Shown here in pieces: positions 1 to 7,360 of a DNA stretch of 51,173 nucleotides. The notes below the pieces were generated by a model. That model ran no database searches. It was not told the DNA's origin and saw only the letters and a program-made list of their open reading frames with translations. The first letter of the stretch is position 1. Every line of letters starts with the position of its first letter. Source of the stretch: Rhizobium sp. GTDB taxonomy: Bacteria > Pseudomonadota > Gammaproteobacteria > Burkholderiales > Thiobacillaceae. The stretch covers positions 1 to 51,173 of the forward strand of contig JAIBEL010000009.1 in assembly GCA_019459285.1 (NCBI GenBank). The letters run 5' to 3'. The position numbers and the translations under genes were made by a program.

Positions 1-2
1 TC

Positions 3-851
3 CCCCCCGGCGTCGTGGCCCTGGCGGGCTGGTGGGGGGGTTCGCTCGCGCTGCTGTCCGAGGCGGCGCACTTGTTCCCCGACTCGCCCGCGCTGGGCCG
101 GGCCGCGGGGGCGGCCGGGGGGGCGCGCCGGCCGCCCAGCATCCGGCACTCCTATGGCCTGGTACGGGCCGAGGTGCTGGCTGCGCTGTTCAACAGCCTG
201 ATGATGCTGGTCGTGCTCGGCTATATCGTGCACGAGGCCATCGACCGTTTCAGTTCCCCGCACGCGATCGCCGGCGGTACCGTCATCGGCGTCGCCGTCA
301 TCGGTCTCGGCATCAACCTGCTCGTCGCATGGATCCTGAGCCGCGGCGAACACACCCTCAACAGCCGCGCCGCGATGCTGCACGTGCTGGGCGACGCGCT
401 CGGCTCGGTGGCGGCGATCAGCGCCGGCATCGTGATCGTCACCACCGGCTGGACACCGATCGATCCGCTGCTGTCCTTGCTGGTGGCGATGCTGATTCTG
501 GTCTCGGCCTTGCGGCTGCTGCGCGAGGTGGTACACGTGCTGATGGAAGGCGTGCCCCTGCAGATCCAGCTCGAATCCGTGGGCCGCGACCTCGCCGCCC
601 TGCCCGGCGTACAGCGCGTGCACGACCTGCATGTGTGGACGCTGTCGTCGGGCACCGTCGCCTTGTCCGCGCACCTCGACATCCGCGATCTTGCAAACTG
701 GCTGCACATTCTGGCCGCAGCCCGCGACATGCTTGCGAAACAGCACGGCATCGCACACGTCACGCTCCAGCCCGAGGTGTTGAACGTCGTACCGCTGGTG
801 CGGGGCGAATGGACACCCCACGTCGGCGTCGATGGCAAAACCGCGCACTGA
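3..851 (+). CDS. Cation diffusion facilitator (CzcD-type) metal exporter, 5' partial
   Basis: C-terminal part of a CDF-family divalent metal/proton antiporter of the inner membrane (Zn/Co/Fe/Cd type). Visible family features are the HSYGLVRAEVLAALFNS segment of TM2-3, the TM5 zinc-site motif HVLGD, several hydrophobic helices, and a cytoplasmic ferredoxin-like domain with HDLHVWTLSSG. The first site is recognisable only as HLFPD, and the next 30 codons are unlike the family: an expected Trp reads Gly and the helix is Gly/Ala/Arg-rich. This lies in the G/C-homopolymer stretch at the window edge and is probably base-call error rather than divergence. The true start lies outside the window. The next genes handle iron, but substrate cannot be told from sequence. 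Confidence 0.85.
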   Translation, partial: PPGVVALAGWWGGSLALLSEAAHLFPDSPALGRAAGAAGGARRPPSIRHSYGLVRAEVLAALFNSLMMLVVLGYIVHEAIDRFSSPHAIAGGTVIGVAVIGLGINLLVAWILSRGEHTLNSRAAMLHVLGDALGSVAAISAGIVIVTTGWTPIDPLLSLLVAMLILVSALRLLREVVHVLMEGVPLQIQLESVGRDLAALPGVQRVHDLHVWTLSSGTVALSAHLDIRDLANWLHILAAARDMLAKQHGIAHVTLQPEVLNVVPLVRGEWTPHVGVDGKTAH

Positions 852-948
852 CCCATGCAACCAGACCGGATTGACCGATCGGGCCCGCCACTACCGATCA
901 GGATTTGACCAAGCCGTAGACGTAACGGCTCGTCGTACAACACCCAGC

Positions 949-972
949 AAGCCCGCATCCGCGGGCTTTTTT
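949..972 (+). terminator. Rho-independent terminator after the CDF gene
   Basis: Perfect 8-bp stem AAGCCCGC/GCGGGCTT with a 4-nt loop, followed by a T-run. It ends the exporter transcript 100 bp after its stop and insulates the hemP promoter just downstream. The rest of 852-1000 shows nothing else. Confidence 0.85.
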
Positions 973-1004
973 CATTTCAATGCCGGGTTTCTTGCCGTGA
1001 GCGC

Positions 1005-1032
1005 TTGACATATAAATGAGAATCGTTATTAT
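1005..1032 (+). promoter_or_regulatory. hemP promoter with overlapping Fur box
   Basis: TTGACA at 1005-1010, 16-bp spacer, TATTAT at 1027-1032. The spacer and -10 are covered by a Fur-like site at 1012-1030 with core AATGAGAATCGTTATT, which by eye matches 13 of 19 positions of the classical Fur consensus. Iron-loaded Fur bound here would block RNA polymerase, so the hemP unit should be induced by iron limitation. Confidence 0.8.
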
Positions 1033-1061
1033 TCGTAACACACTGATTAGCGATTCCTCTA

Positions 1062-1280
1062 ATGAACCCCGAATCTGACGCACAGGATCCTCACGCCATG
1101 CCGAATGCGCCCTCCTCCTCCATCCGTCTTCCGGCCGAGCCTGGAACGCGGACTTGTCCGCCCGGGATCATTCCGGCGGATTTTTTATTCCAGGGCAGTC
1201 AGGAAATCCTGATCAGCCACAAAGGCGAGCACTATCGCCTGCGCATCACCAAGAACGGCAAGCTGATCCTCACCAAGTAA
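1062..1280 (+). CDS. hemP: Hemin uptake protein HemP
   Basis: 72-residue member of the small HemP family, which in proteobacteria is Fur-regulated and associated with heme/iron uptake; its biochemical role is not settled. The conserved C-terminal half is clear: LFQGSQEILISHKGEHYRL then RITKNGKLILTK, where RxxxNGKLILTK is the family hallmark. The N-terminal 35 residues are Pro/Ser-rich and not conserved. The ATG lies 30 bp after the Fur-covered -10. It is the first gene of an apparent unit with the two small proteins, the peroxiredoxin and the ABM-fold protein that follow, although the 98-bp gap to the next gene is longer than the others. Confidence 0.9.
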   Translation: MNPESDAQDPHAMPNAPSSSIRLPAEPGTRTCPPGIIPADFLFQGSQEILISHKGEHYRLRITKNGKLILTK

Positions 1281-1378
1281 ACCGTTCGCAGGCCCGGCCT
1301 GCAGGCTACGAGGCCGCCCCAATCCCGCCCGCCCGCGCATCCGCGCCAGCCAGCCCCGCACCTCCAAGGAGACTGGCA

Positions 1379-1621
1379 ATGAACACACCGCAGCAGCACG
1401 ACACCCACGAAATCGTCATCGCCGCCACGTTATGGCTGATACACCGCTACCAGCAAACCGGCTGTTGCAAGCTCGCGCGCATGATCGAACAGCATCTCGC
1501 CTGGATGCACGACCGAGGGGACAGTCCCCGCCTGGCCGATGCCTGCCGGCGACTGTCGTTCGAATGGCGCGCGGTCTCGACCGCCACGTCCATGCGTCCC
1601 ACGCACCCCATCCTGCACTGA
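1379..1621 (+). CDS. Small protein of unknown function in the Fur-controlled hemP unit
   Basis: 80 residues, start ATG chosen for a good ribosome site (AAGGAG, 7 nt upstream). I do not recognise a domain. The core is one amphipathic/hydrophobic helix (IVIAATLWLIHRYQ), a CC pair, a basic stretch (KLARMIEQHLAWMHDRG) and a CRRLSFEW segment. No signal peptide. It ends 16 bp before the peroxiredoxin ATG, so co-translation is likely. A similar layout (hydrophobic helix, LAR/ATARLL, SP, CR-L) is seen in the small protein at 2170-2481, so the two could be distant paralogues; that resemblance is weak. Cytoplasmic, iron- or peroxide-linked by context only. Confidence 0.65.
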   Translation: MNTPQQHDTHEIVIAATLWLIHRYQQTGCCKLARMIEQHLAWMHDRGDSPRLADACRRLSFEWRAVSTATSMRPTHPILH

Positions 1622-1637
1622 TAGACAAGGAGCCCAC

Positions 1638-2159
1638 ATGATCTCGATTGGCAACACGATCCCCGACGTCACCTGCGAAGCCTACCTGCCCGACGGCCGC
1701 ATCGAACCGCTGGCACTCGCGCACTATCGCGGCAAATGGCTGGTGCTGTTCTTCTGGCCGCTGGATTTCACTTTCGTCTGTCCGACGGAAATACGTGCCT
1801 ATTCCGACCTCAGCCACGACTTCGACGTGTCCGGCGCAGTACTGCTCGGCGCCAGCGTCGATTCCGCGCACGCCCATCGCGCCTGGGTGCGGCACGGACT
1901 TGGCGCAGTGAAATTCCCTATGCTCGGCGACGTCTCGCGAAAGCTTACGCAGGGTTTCAGTGTGCTTGCCGACAGCGGCGTGGCGGTACGCGCCACCTTC
2001 ATCGTCAACCCCGAAGGCCAGGTCATGAGTATCGCTGCCAACGACCTCAATGTCGGCCGCTCGGCGCAGGAAACGCTGCGCCTGCTGCACGCCCTGCAGA
2101 GCGGCGAGCTCACCGCCTGCGAATGGCAGCCCGGCCAGCCCTTCGTCGCTGCCGCCTGA
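1638..2159 (+). CDS. Peroxiredoxin, AhpC/TSA family
   Basis: 173-residue thiol peroxidase reducing H2O2 and organic hydroperoxides in the cytoplasm. The peroxidatic cysteine is C48 in DFTFVCPTEI, and the active-site Arg lies in VAVRATFIVNPEG. A C-terminal C161 in TACEWQPGQPF sits where typical 2-Cys enzymes place the resolving cysteine, although the usual VCPA-W context is altered. Length is slightly below E. coli AhpC (187). The ATG at 1638 has GGAG upstream and matches the family N-terminus (ISIGNTIPDVTCEAY); upstream codons do not. Placement behind a Fur promoter suggests protection against iron-driven peroxide stress. No ahpF neighbour, so the reductant is probably thioredoxin or glutaredoxin (inference). 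Confidence 0.93.
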   Translation: MISIGNTIPDVTCEAYLPDGRIEPLALAHYRGKWLVLFFWPLDFTFVCPTEIRAYSDLSHDFDVSGAVLLGASVDSAHAHRAWVRHGLGAVKFPMLGDVSRKLTQGFSVLADSGVAVRATFIVNPEGQVMSIAANDLNVGRSAQETLRLLHALQSGELTACEWQPGQPFVAAA

Positions 2160-2169
2160 GGAGCCCGCC

Positions 2170-2481
2170 ATGACACCCTCGCCCGCCGCCTCCCTTCTTG
2201 TCGCCGCGCTGGTCGTACTGCGCCAGCCCTGCGCGCGCAACAAGGCGACCGCCCGCCTGCTGCTCGAACGCGCCGCCGAGTACGACAGCCTCAGCCCTGC
2301 CGAGCGCGAAGCCTGCCGCGATCTCGCCGACGATCTCGACATCGAACGCGCCGAACCCGCTCCCCTGCATGCACCCATCAATACGACGCGGCGCATGCAT
2401 GCCGCGCCCAATCCTGAACGACGGACAACGCAGCGTTCCAGACGCTTCCTGGCGCACGGCTTGGAGGGTGGGCCGGCATGA
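2170..2481 (+). CDS. Small protein of unknown function following the peroxiredoxin
   Basis: 103 residues, ATG 10 bp after the peroxiredoxin stop, with the GAGG of the stop region acting as ribosome site. No known domain. Residues 8-18 are hydrophobic, followed by an acidic helical region (ARLLLERAAEYDSLSPAEREACRDLADDLDIE) and a basic, probably disordered tail (about residues 65-103, RR-rich). The acidic segment carries one of its two cysteines (C-R-D-L). It may be distantly related to the small protein at 1379-1621. It is coding by tight spacing and codon usage; function unknown. Confidence 0.6.
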   Translation: MTPSPAASLLVAALVVLRQPCARNKATARLLLERAAEYDSLSPAEREACRDLADDLDIERAEPAPLHAPINTTRRMHAAPNPERRTTQRSRRFLAHGLEGGPA

Positions 2482-2539
2482 ATCGCGACCGCAAGCGCGC
2501 TTCTCGATCGTTTTCGTCATTCCACAGGGAGAGTGTCTG

Positions 2540-2899
2540 ATGCTCGCCATTGCCTACCATTTTCACGTACTGCCGCGCCATCGCGATACGTTCCGCCACG
2601 CCTGGCAGGCTGCGCGCGATGCGCTGACCCATACCGTCGGCTTGCGTGCCCACGATTTCGCGGAACCGCGCGACCGGCGCGACGCCTTCACGCTGCTGCT
2701 GGCCTGGGATGACCAAACCAGCTTCGAGCGGTTCACCCGTACCTGGATCGGCGTCTGGATGTTGAACGGCATGGGCCTTGCACGCGACGCGTTCGCCAGG
2801 CCGATCGAGACCCACATCGGAAGGGCGGAACCCGCCCTTCGAACGGGCAAGCACGCCGCCTGCCCCACGCACGGCAAGAACCGCTCCGCCGCATCCTAA
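2540..2899 (+). CDS. ABM-fold (antibiotic biosynthesis monooxygenase-like) protein
   Basis: 119 residues. The first 95 resemble a single ABM/dimeric alpha-beta barrel domain: beta-strand start MLAIAYHFHVLP, helix HRDTFRHAWQAARDAL, then VGLRAHDFAEPRD, FTLLLAWDDQTSFERFTR and a closing IGVWMLNGMG. This fold includes IsdG/HmuD-type heme-degrading monooxygenases, so with hemP and a Fur promoter a heme-oxygenase role is possible but not shown; the catalytic Asn/His/Trp triad of IsdG cannot be confirmed by eye. Residues 95-119 form a basic, Ala-rich tail encoded partly by a strong hairpin. Start chosen for AGGGAGAG upstream and the match to the barrel N-terminus. Confidence 0.7.
   Translation: MLAIAYHFHVLPRHRDTFRHAWQAARDALTHTVGLRAHDFAEPRDRRDAFTLLLAWDDQTSFERFTRTWIGVWMLNGMGLARDAFARPIETHIGRAEPALRTGKHAACPTHGKNRSAAS
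2821..2839. other. Perfect 8-bp hairpin inside the 3' end of the ABM-fold gene
   Basis: AAGGGCGG/CCGCCCTT with a 3-nt loop, about 60 bp before the ABM stop. No T-run follows, so it is not a canonical terminator. It could mark the 3' end of the hemP transcript by Rho or processing. Confidence 0.4.
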
Positions 2900-2978
2900 A
2901 CGCAAGCCCGGATGCGCACCTGGGTCCCGCCAAATATCGCTTCCTGGCAGTTGGAGAACCTTAGCTGCAACGAATCAA

Positions 2979-3017
2979 TTGACTTGTTTAATGCGAATTA
3001 TTATCATTCTTCGCATT
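2979..3017 (+). promoter_or_regulatory. tonB promoter with Fur box and nested inverted repeat
   Basis: TTGACT at 2979-2984, exact 17-bp spacer, TATCAT at 3002-3007. A Fur-like site at 2993-3011 covers the -10 (14 of 19 matches by eye to the reverse consensus, core ATTATCATT). Around it is a perfect 8-bp inverted repeat, AATGCGAA (2990-2997) and TTCGCATT (3010-3017). The leader to the tonB ATG is about 95 nt. Confidence 0.8.
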
Positions 3018-3110
3018 GTTACCACATCGCCGTAACTTGATCCGACTGAACGTGCCGCAGGGACGAAGCAACCGCGCAACCCTTATGACGATCGCTCGGC
3101 GAGACCTTGA

Positions 3111-3872
3111 ATGGAACTGGATTTATCCGGGATGACAGCCTCGTTGACCGCCTCCTCTGCCGTGAAATCCGATCTGCCGAACGCGGTGCGTTTCGCAGCT
3201 GCCGCGCTACCCTATTCGGCCCGGCTGTCGCGTGCGTCGCTTGCCGGTGTAGCGCTCGCGCATGCCGGCCTGCTGGCTGCGCTGCTGTTCGTTGCCAGCA
3301 CACCCGAACCGGTCACGCCGCCGCGACCGATTACAGTAAGCCTGATCGAGCCCGAGGTGAAAGAGCCCGACCCGCAGCCCACACCCGAACCCAGGCCGCA
3401 GCCGCCGAAGCCGCAAGTCAAACCGTTGCCGCCGCCTCCGGTGCTGATCGCCGAGAAGCCGCTTCCCGCGCCGCAACCTGTCGTCGAGGCGCCCAAACCC
3501 GACCCTGAACCCGTGCCGGTGCCCGAGGTGGTACCGCCGCCCGCACCGGTCGTCGCGGAAGCGCCGAAACCCGCGCCGCCACCGCCGCCAATACCGCCCC
3601 GGCCCGCGGACTATCTGGACAATCCCAAGCCGCCCTATCCGGCGCTGTCGAAGCGCCTCGGCGAGGAAGGCGTCGTGCGCTTGAACATCCTGGTCAACCC
3701 GGACGGCAGCGTCGCCCGGCTGGAAATCGTCAAGAGCAGCGGGTATGCGCGGCTCGACGAATCGGCCCGGAAAACCGTCCAGTCCAGCTGGAAATTCGAG
3801 CCGGCCCGCCAGGCCGGCAAACCGGTGGCCGCGTGGGTCATCGTGCCGATTCAGTTCACCCTCAGGAGCTAA
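3111..3872 (+). CDS. tonB: Energy transducer TonB
   Basis: 253-residue periplasm-spanning protein that passes proton-motive energy from ExbBD to outer-membrane receptors. It has a cytoplasmic N-terminus, one TM helix (about 44-63) with the conserved His (H51, ALAHAGLLAALL), a long Pro/Glu/Lys-rich spacer (68-160) and a C-terminal TonB domain (about 163-253) beginning PPYPALSKRLGEEG and ending IPVQFTLRS-like. The ATG at 3111 is used; an in-frame ATG at 3132 is possible because no strong ribosome site precedes either. It heads tonB-exbB-exbD, 3 bp from exbB, and serves the siderophore receptor encoded in the same run of genes. Iron-regulated through the Fur site upstream. Confidence 0.95.
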   Translation: MELDLSGMTASLTASSAVKSDLPNAVRFAAAALPYSARLSRASLAGVALAHAGLLAALLFVASTPEPVTPPRPITVSLIEPEVKEPDPQPTPEPRPQPPKPQVKPLPPPPVLIAEKPLPAPQPVVEAPKPDPEPVPVPEVVPPPAPVVAEAPKPAPPPPPIPPRPADYLDNPKPPYPALSKRLGEEGVVRLNILVNPDGSVARLEIVKSSGYARLDESARKTVQSSWKFEPARQAGKPVAAWVIVPIQFTLRS

Positions 3873-3875
3873 ACC

Positions 3876-4631
3876 ATGGAAACCGCCACTCACCCCGCTC
3901 AACTGGGGTTCGCACACTTCATCGCCCAGGCCGACATGCTCGCGCATTTTCTGCTCGCCATCCTGCTGGCGATGTCGGTGATCACCTGGTATCTCATCGT
4001 ATCCAAGAGCATCGCCAACTGGCGCATGAAGAAAAACGCACAGGCCTTCCTGGAACGCTTCTGGAATGCTTCTGGGCTGGCGGCCGTGGGCGACTATCTG
4101 CAGAAGAACGGCATCAACGACCCGTTCTCGCATCTCACCCATCACGGCCTCAAGGCAGCCGAGCAGTTCCGCGGCAAGACCGGCGCCCGCCTGATCGAGT
4201 CGGGTTCGGAAGACGAATTCCTCACCCGTGCCCTGCGCCGCGCGATCAACCAGGACACCGCGCGCCTGGAATACGGTCACACCATGCTGGCCTCCATCGC
4301 CTCGTCCGCGCCTTTCGTCGGCCTGTTCGGCACGGTCTGGGGCATCTACCACGCACTGGTCAACATCGGCATGAGCGGCTCGGGCAGCCTCGACCAGGTG
4401 GCCGGACCGGTGGGCGAGGCGCTGATCATGACCGCACTCGGCCTGGCGGTCGCCATCCCAGCCGTGCTCGCCTACAACTTCTTCAACCGCGCCAAGCGCC
4501 AGATGCTGTCCGAGGTGGACGGCTTCGCGCACGACCTGTTCGCCTTCATGTCCACCGGCGTGCGCAACAACACCCGCGTCGACAACGACGTACCGCGCGT
4601 CTACGTCGCCCCGGCCGTCAGGAGCGCATGA
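3876..4631 (+). CDS. exbB: ExbB/TolQ/MotA-family proton channel
   Basis: 251-residue inner-membrane subunit forming, with ExbD, the proton channel that energises TonB. Three hydrophobic segments are visible: near the N-terminus (FLLAILLAMSVITWYLIVS), and the pair SIASSAPFVGLFGTVWGIYH and ALIMTALGLAVAIPAVLAYN, which are the MotA/TolQ/ExbB signature. A large cytoplasmic loop lies between helices 1 and 2. Ribosome site AGGAG. The stop overlaps the exbD start (ATGA), indicating translational coupling. Assigned to ExbB rather than TolQ because of the adjoining tonB. Confidence 0.95.
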   Translation: METATHPAQLGFAHFIAQADMLAHFLLAILLAMSVITWYLIVSKSIANWRMKKNAQAFLERFWNASGLAAVGDYLQKNGINDPFSHLTHHGLKAAEQFRGKTGARLIESGSEDEFLTRALRRAINQDTARLEYGHTMLASIASSAPFVGLFGTVWGIYHALVNIGMSGSGSLDQVAGPVGEALIMTALGLAVAIPAVLAYNFFNRAKRQMLSEVDGFAHDLFAFMSTGVRNNTRVDNDVPRVYVAPAVRSA

Positions 4632-5056
4632 TGGCCTTCGGCGGAATGCTCAACGACGCCGGCGACGGCGACAACGCGGAAATCAACATGATTCCGCTGA
4701 TCGACGTGATGCTGGTGCTGCTCGTCATCTTCATCATCACCGCGCCGCTGATGACGCATGCGGTCAAGGTCAACCTGCCCGTAGCATCCAGCCAGCCCAA
4801 CGAGGACAAGCCGGAGACGGTCAACCTGTCGATCAAGGCCGACGGCTCGGTATTCTGGAACGCCGAACCCGTGGACGCGACCGCCTGGCAGGCGAAGATG
4901 GACCTCGCCGCACAACAGACGCCGCAGCCGGAAATCCACATCCGCGCCGACGGCGACCTCGCCTATCGCAACGTCGCCCAGATCATGTCCGACGCCGCGC
5001 GCGCAGGACTCAGCAAGCTCGGTTTCGTCACCGAACCGAAAACCGCTGCCCACTGA
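4628..5056 (+). CDS. exbD: ExbD/TolR-family transport protein
   Basis: 142 residues. Short cytoplasmic N-terminus, one TM helix (IPLIDVMLVLLVIFIITAPL) carrying the protonatable Asp essential for proton flow, and a periplasmic domain (about 50-142). The N-terminal AEINMIPLIDVMLVLL block is the family signature. Start ATG at 4628 overlaps the exbB stop; the next codon is also ATG, so the exact start is uncertain by one residue. Forms the ExbB-ExbD-TonB motor. Confidence 0.95.
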   Translation: MMAFGGMLNDAGDGDNAEINMIPLIDVMLVLLVIFIITAPLMTHAVKVNLPVASSQPNEDKPETVNLSIKADGSVFWNAEPVDATAWQAKMDLAAQQTPQPEIHIRADGDLAYRNVAQIMSDAARAGLSKLGFVTEPKTAAH

Positions 5057-5077
5057 ACCGTTCCTGGATCCTCAGAC

Positions 5078-5338
5078 ATGTTCACCCTTGACCGCTCGGA
5101 CGATTTCCAGCTTTGCCGCATCGAGCGCATCCACACGCCCGAGCACGCGCCGGAATGGCACGACTGGCTGCAGGAGCTGGGGTTCATCCCCGGCGAGAAA
5201 GTGATGCTGATGGCGCGCGCGCAGCCGGGCGGCGATCCGCTGGTGGTACGCGTCGGCTCGTCCACCTTCGCCCTGCGCTGCGCCGAGGCCGCCTGCATCG
5301 AAGTCACGCTGCTGGATAACGCGACGGGGGCCGCATGA
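5078..5338 (+). CDS. feoA: Ferrous iron transport protein FeoA
   Basis: 86-residue SH3-like cytoplasmic protein needed for FeoB-mediated Fe(II) uptake. Recognised by the central GFIPGEKVMLMARAQPGGDPLVVRV block and the FALRCAEAACIEV strand typical of FeoA. Starts 21 bp after exbD and overlaps feoB by 4 nt (ATGA). Placing the ferrous system in the same Fur-driven string as TonB-ExbBD puts Fe(II) and Fe(III)-siderophore uptake under one promoter. Confidence 0.93.
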   Translation: MFTLDRSDDFQLCRIERIHTPEHAPEWHDWLQELGFIPGEKVMLMARAQPGGDPLVVRVGSSTFALRCAEAACIEVTLLDNATGAA

Positions 5339-7269
5339 GCACCTGCCACGATTCGGTCCGCCGCGACCACGCCCAATCCGCCGTCGTTCATGTGCATCGC
5401 GGCGGGCCACTGGTCGCCCTGGTGGGCAACCCCAACTGCGGCAAGACCGCGTTGTTCAACGTCCTGACGGGCAGCCGCCAGAAAGTGGCTAACTATGCCG
5501 GCGTCACCGTCGAACGCAAGGAAGGCCGTTACCTCACGACAGCTGGCAAGGCGCTGCGGGTGCTCGACTTGCCGGGCACCTACAGCCTCAACCCGCGTTC
5601 GCCGGACGAGCAGGTGACGGTCGACGTGCTGATGGGTCGCGCGCGCGGCGAGAAACGCCCGGACCGCGTCGTCTGCGTGGTCGACGCCACCAACCTGCGG
5701 CGCAATCTCCGCCTCGTCCTGGCCGTGAAACGCCTCGGCCTGCCCTGCGTGGTCGCGCTCAACATGACCGACCTGGCGGCGCGGCGCGGCATCCACGTGG
5801 ATGTGGACAAACTGTCCCTCGAACTCGGCGTGCCCGTGGTCAAGACCGTCGCGGTCAGGAAGGACGGCGCAACCGCCCTGCGTACCCTGCTCGATGCGCC
5901 CGCCGATGCCTGGCGCGGCGATGCAGCGCACTCGCCCGGACCGGAAACCGACGCCCCGGTCGTCACGGTGGAAGCCGACCACGACACGGTGCAGCGCATC
6001 CTCGTCAGTCTCGGCCTCGACGTGCATGCGCCGCACACGCTGTCCGACCGGATCGACCGCGTGGTGCTGCATCCGGTCATCGGCATGGCGCTGCTCCTGG
6101 TGGTGCTGTTCCTGATGTTCCAGGCCGTGTTCGGCTGGGCCGAGGCGCCGATGGGCTGGATCGAATCGGCCACTACATGGGTGGCCGACGGCGTCACCGC
6201 TGCGCTGCCCAATGGCTGGTTGCGCAGCCTGCTCGTTGACGGAATCATCGCGGGCGCGGGCGGGGTGCTGGTGTTCCTGCCGCAGATCCTCATCCTGTTC
6301 TTCTTCATCCTGATCCTGGAGGAGTCGGGCTACCTGCCGCGCGCCGCCTTCATGCTCGACCGCCTGATGGGCAGCGTGGGCCTGTCGGGCCGCTCGTTCA
6401 TCCCGCTGCTGTCCAGCTTCGCCTGCGCGATCCCCGGCATCATGGCCGCGCGCACCATCGCCAGTCCGCGCGACCGCCTCGTCACCATCATGATCGCGCC
6501 GCTGATGACCTGCTCGGCGCGGCTGCCGGTTTATGCGCTACTGATCGGCGCCTTCATCCCCAAGCGCGACGTGGCCGGCATGTTCGAGTTGCAGGGTCTG
6601 GTGCTGTTCGGCCTCTACGTCGCCGGCGTGGTGAGCGCGATGGGCATTGCCTGGCTGGCCAAGCGCCTCACCACCCGCGGCCTGCCGCGGCCACTGATGA
6701 TGGAACTGCCGACCTACCATTGGCCGACGCCGCGCAACGTCGCCATCGGCCTGTGGCAGCGCGCGTCCATCTTCCTCAAGCGCGTCGGCGGCATCATCCT
6801 GGCGCTCACCATCGTCATGTGGTTCCTCGCCAGCTTCCCCGCGCCGCCCGCCGGCGCGACCGGTCCGGCGATCGAATACAGCCTCGCCGGCACGCTCGGC
6901 CGCGGCCTCGCCACGATATTCGAGCCCATCGGCTTCAATTGGCAGATCAGTGTGGCACTGGTGCCGGGCATGGCCGCGCGCGAAGTCGCGGTCAGCGCGC
7001 TCGGCACCGTCTACGCGCTGTCGGCCAGTGGCGACGACACCGCACAGGCCCTGACACCGCTGATTGCACACAGCTGGAGCCTCGCCACCGCGCTGTCGCT
7101 GCTGACCTGGTTCGTCTTCGCGCCGCAGTGCCTGTCCACGCTCGCCACAGTCAAGCGCGAAACCGGCGGCTGGAAAATGCCGCTCGTCATGGCCGGCTAT
7201 CTGTTCGGCCTGGCCTGGCTCGCGTGCTTCATCGTGTATCACCTCGCCGTCGCGGCGGGTTGGGGATGA
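5335..7269 (+). CDS. feoB: Ferrous iron transporter FeoB
   Basis: 644-residue GTPase-permease for Fe(II) across the inner membrane. N-terminal G domain: G1 GNPNCGKTALFN, G2 region YAGVTVERKEG, G3 DLPGTYSL, G4 NMTD. A helical spacer follows (about 170-220), then the polytopic part with two Gate segments (RSFIPLLSSFACAIPGIMAAR contains the conserved Cys; second gate near GMAAREVAVSALGTVY). Shorter than the about 770-residue E. coli protein but typical of short betaproteobacterial forms. No feoC is seen. Co-translated with feoA by overlap. Confidence 0.96.
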   Translation: MSTCHDSVRRDHAQSAVVHVHRGGPLVALVGNPNCGKTALFNVLTGSRQKVANYAGVTVERKEGRYLTTAGKALRVLDLPGTYSLNPRSPDEQVTVDVLMGRARGEKRPDRVVCVVDATNLRRNLRLVLAVKRLGLPCVVALNMTDLAARRGIHVDVDKLSLELGVPVVKTVAVRKDGATALRTLLDAPADAWRGDAAHSPGPETDAPVVTVEADHDTVQRILVSLGLDVHAPHTLSDRIDRVVLHPVIGMALLLVVLFLMFQAVFGWAEAPMGWIESATTWVADGVTAALPNGWLRSLLVDGIIAGAGGVLVFLPQILILFFFILILEESGYLPRAAFMLDRLMGSVGLSGRSFIPLLSSFACAIPGIMAARTIASPRDRLVTIMIAPLMTCSARLPVYALLIGAFIPKRDVAGMFELQGLVLFGLYVAGVVSAMGIAWLAKRLTTRGLPRPLMMELPTYHWPTPRNVAIGLWQRASIFLKRVGGIILALTIVMWFLASFPAPPAGATGPAIEYSLAGTLGRGLATIFEPIGFNWQISVALVPGMAAREVAVSALGTVYALSASGDDTAQALTPLIAHSWSLATALSLLTWFVFAPQCLSTLATVKRETGGWKMPLVMAGYLFGLAWLACFIVYHLAVAAGWG

Positions 7270-7360
7270 CCCATGCCCACCGCCTTCCGTTTTTTTCAAC
7301 CGCCAGCCAGCCAAGCGTTTGCTCCGCCAGCCAGTCGATCATTCAGACCAGGAGCAAACC

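Noticed and set aside
7270-7360. Search for a Fur box before the siderophore receptor
   Set aside because: The gap is G+C-rich with no Fur-like A/T core; transcription from the tonB promoter is more likely.
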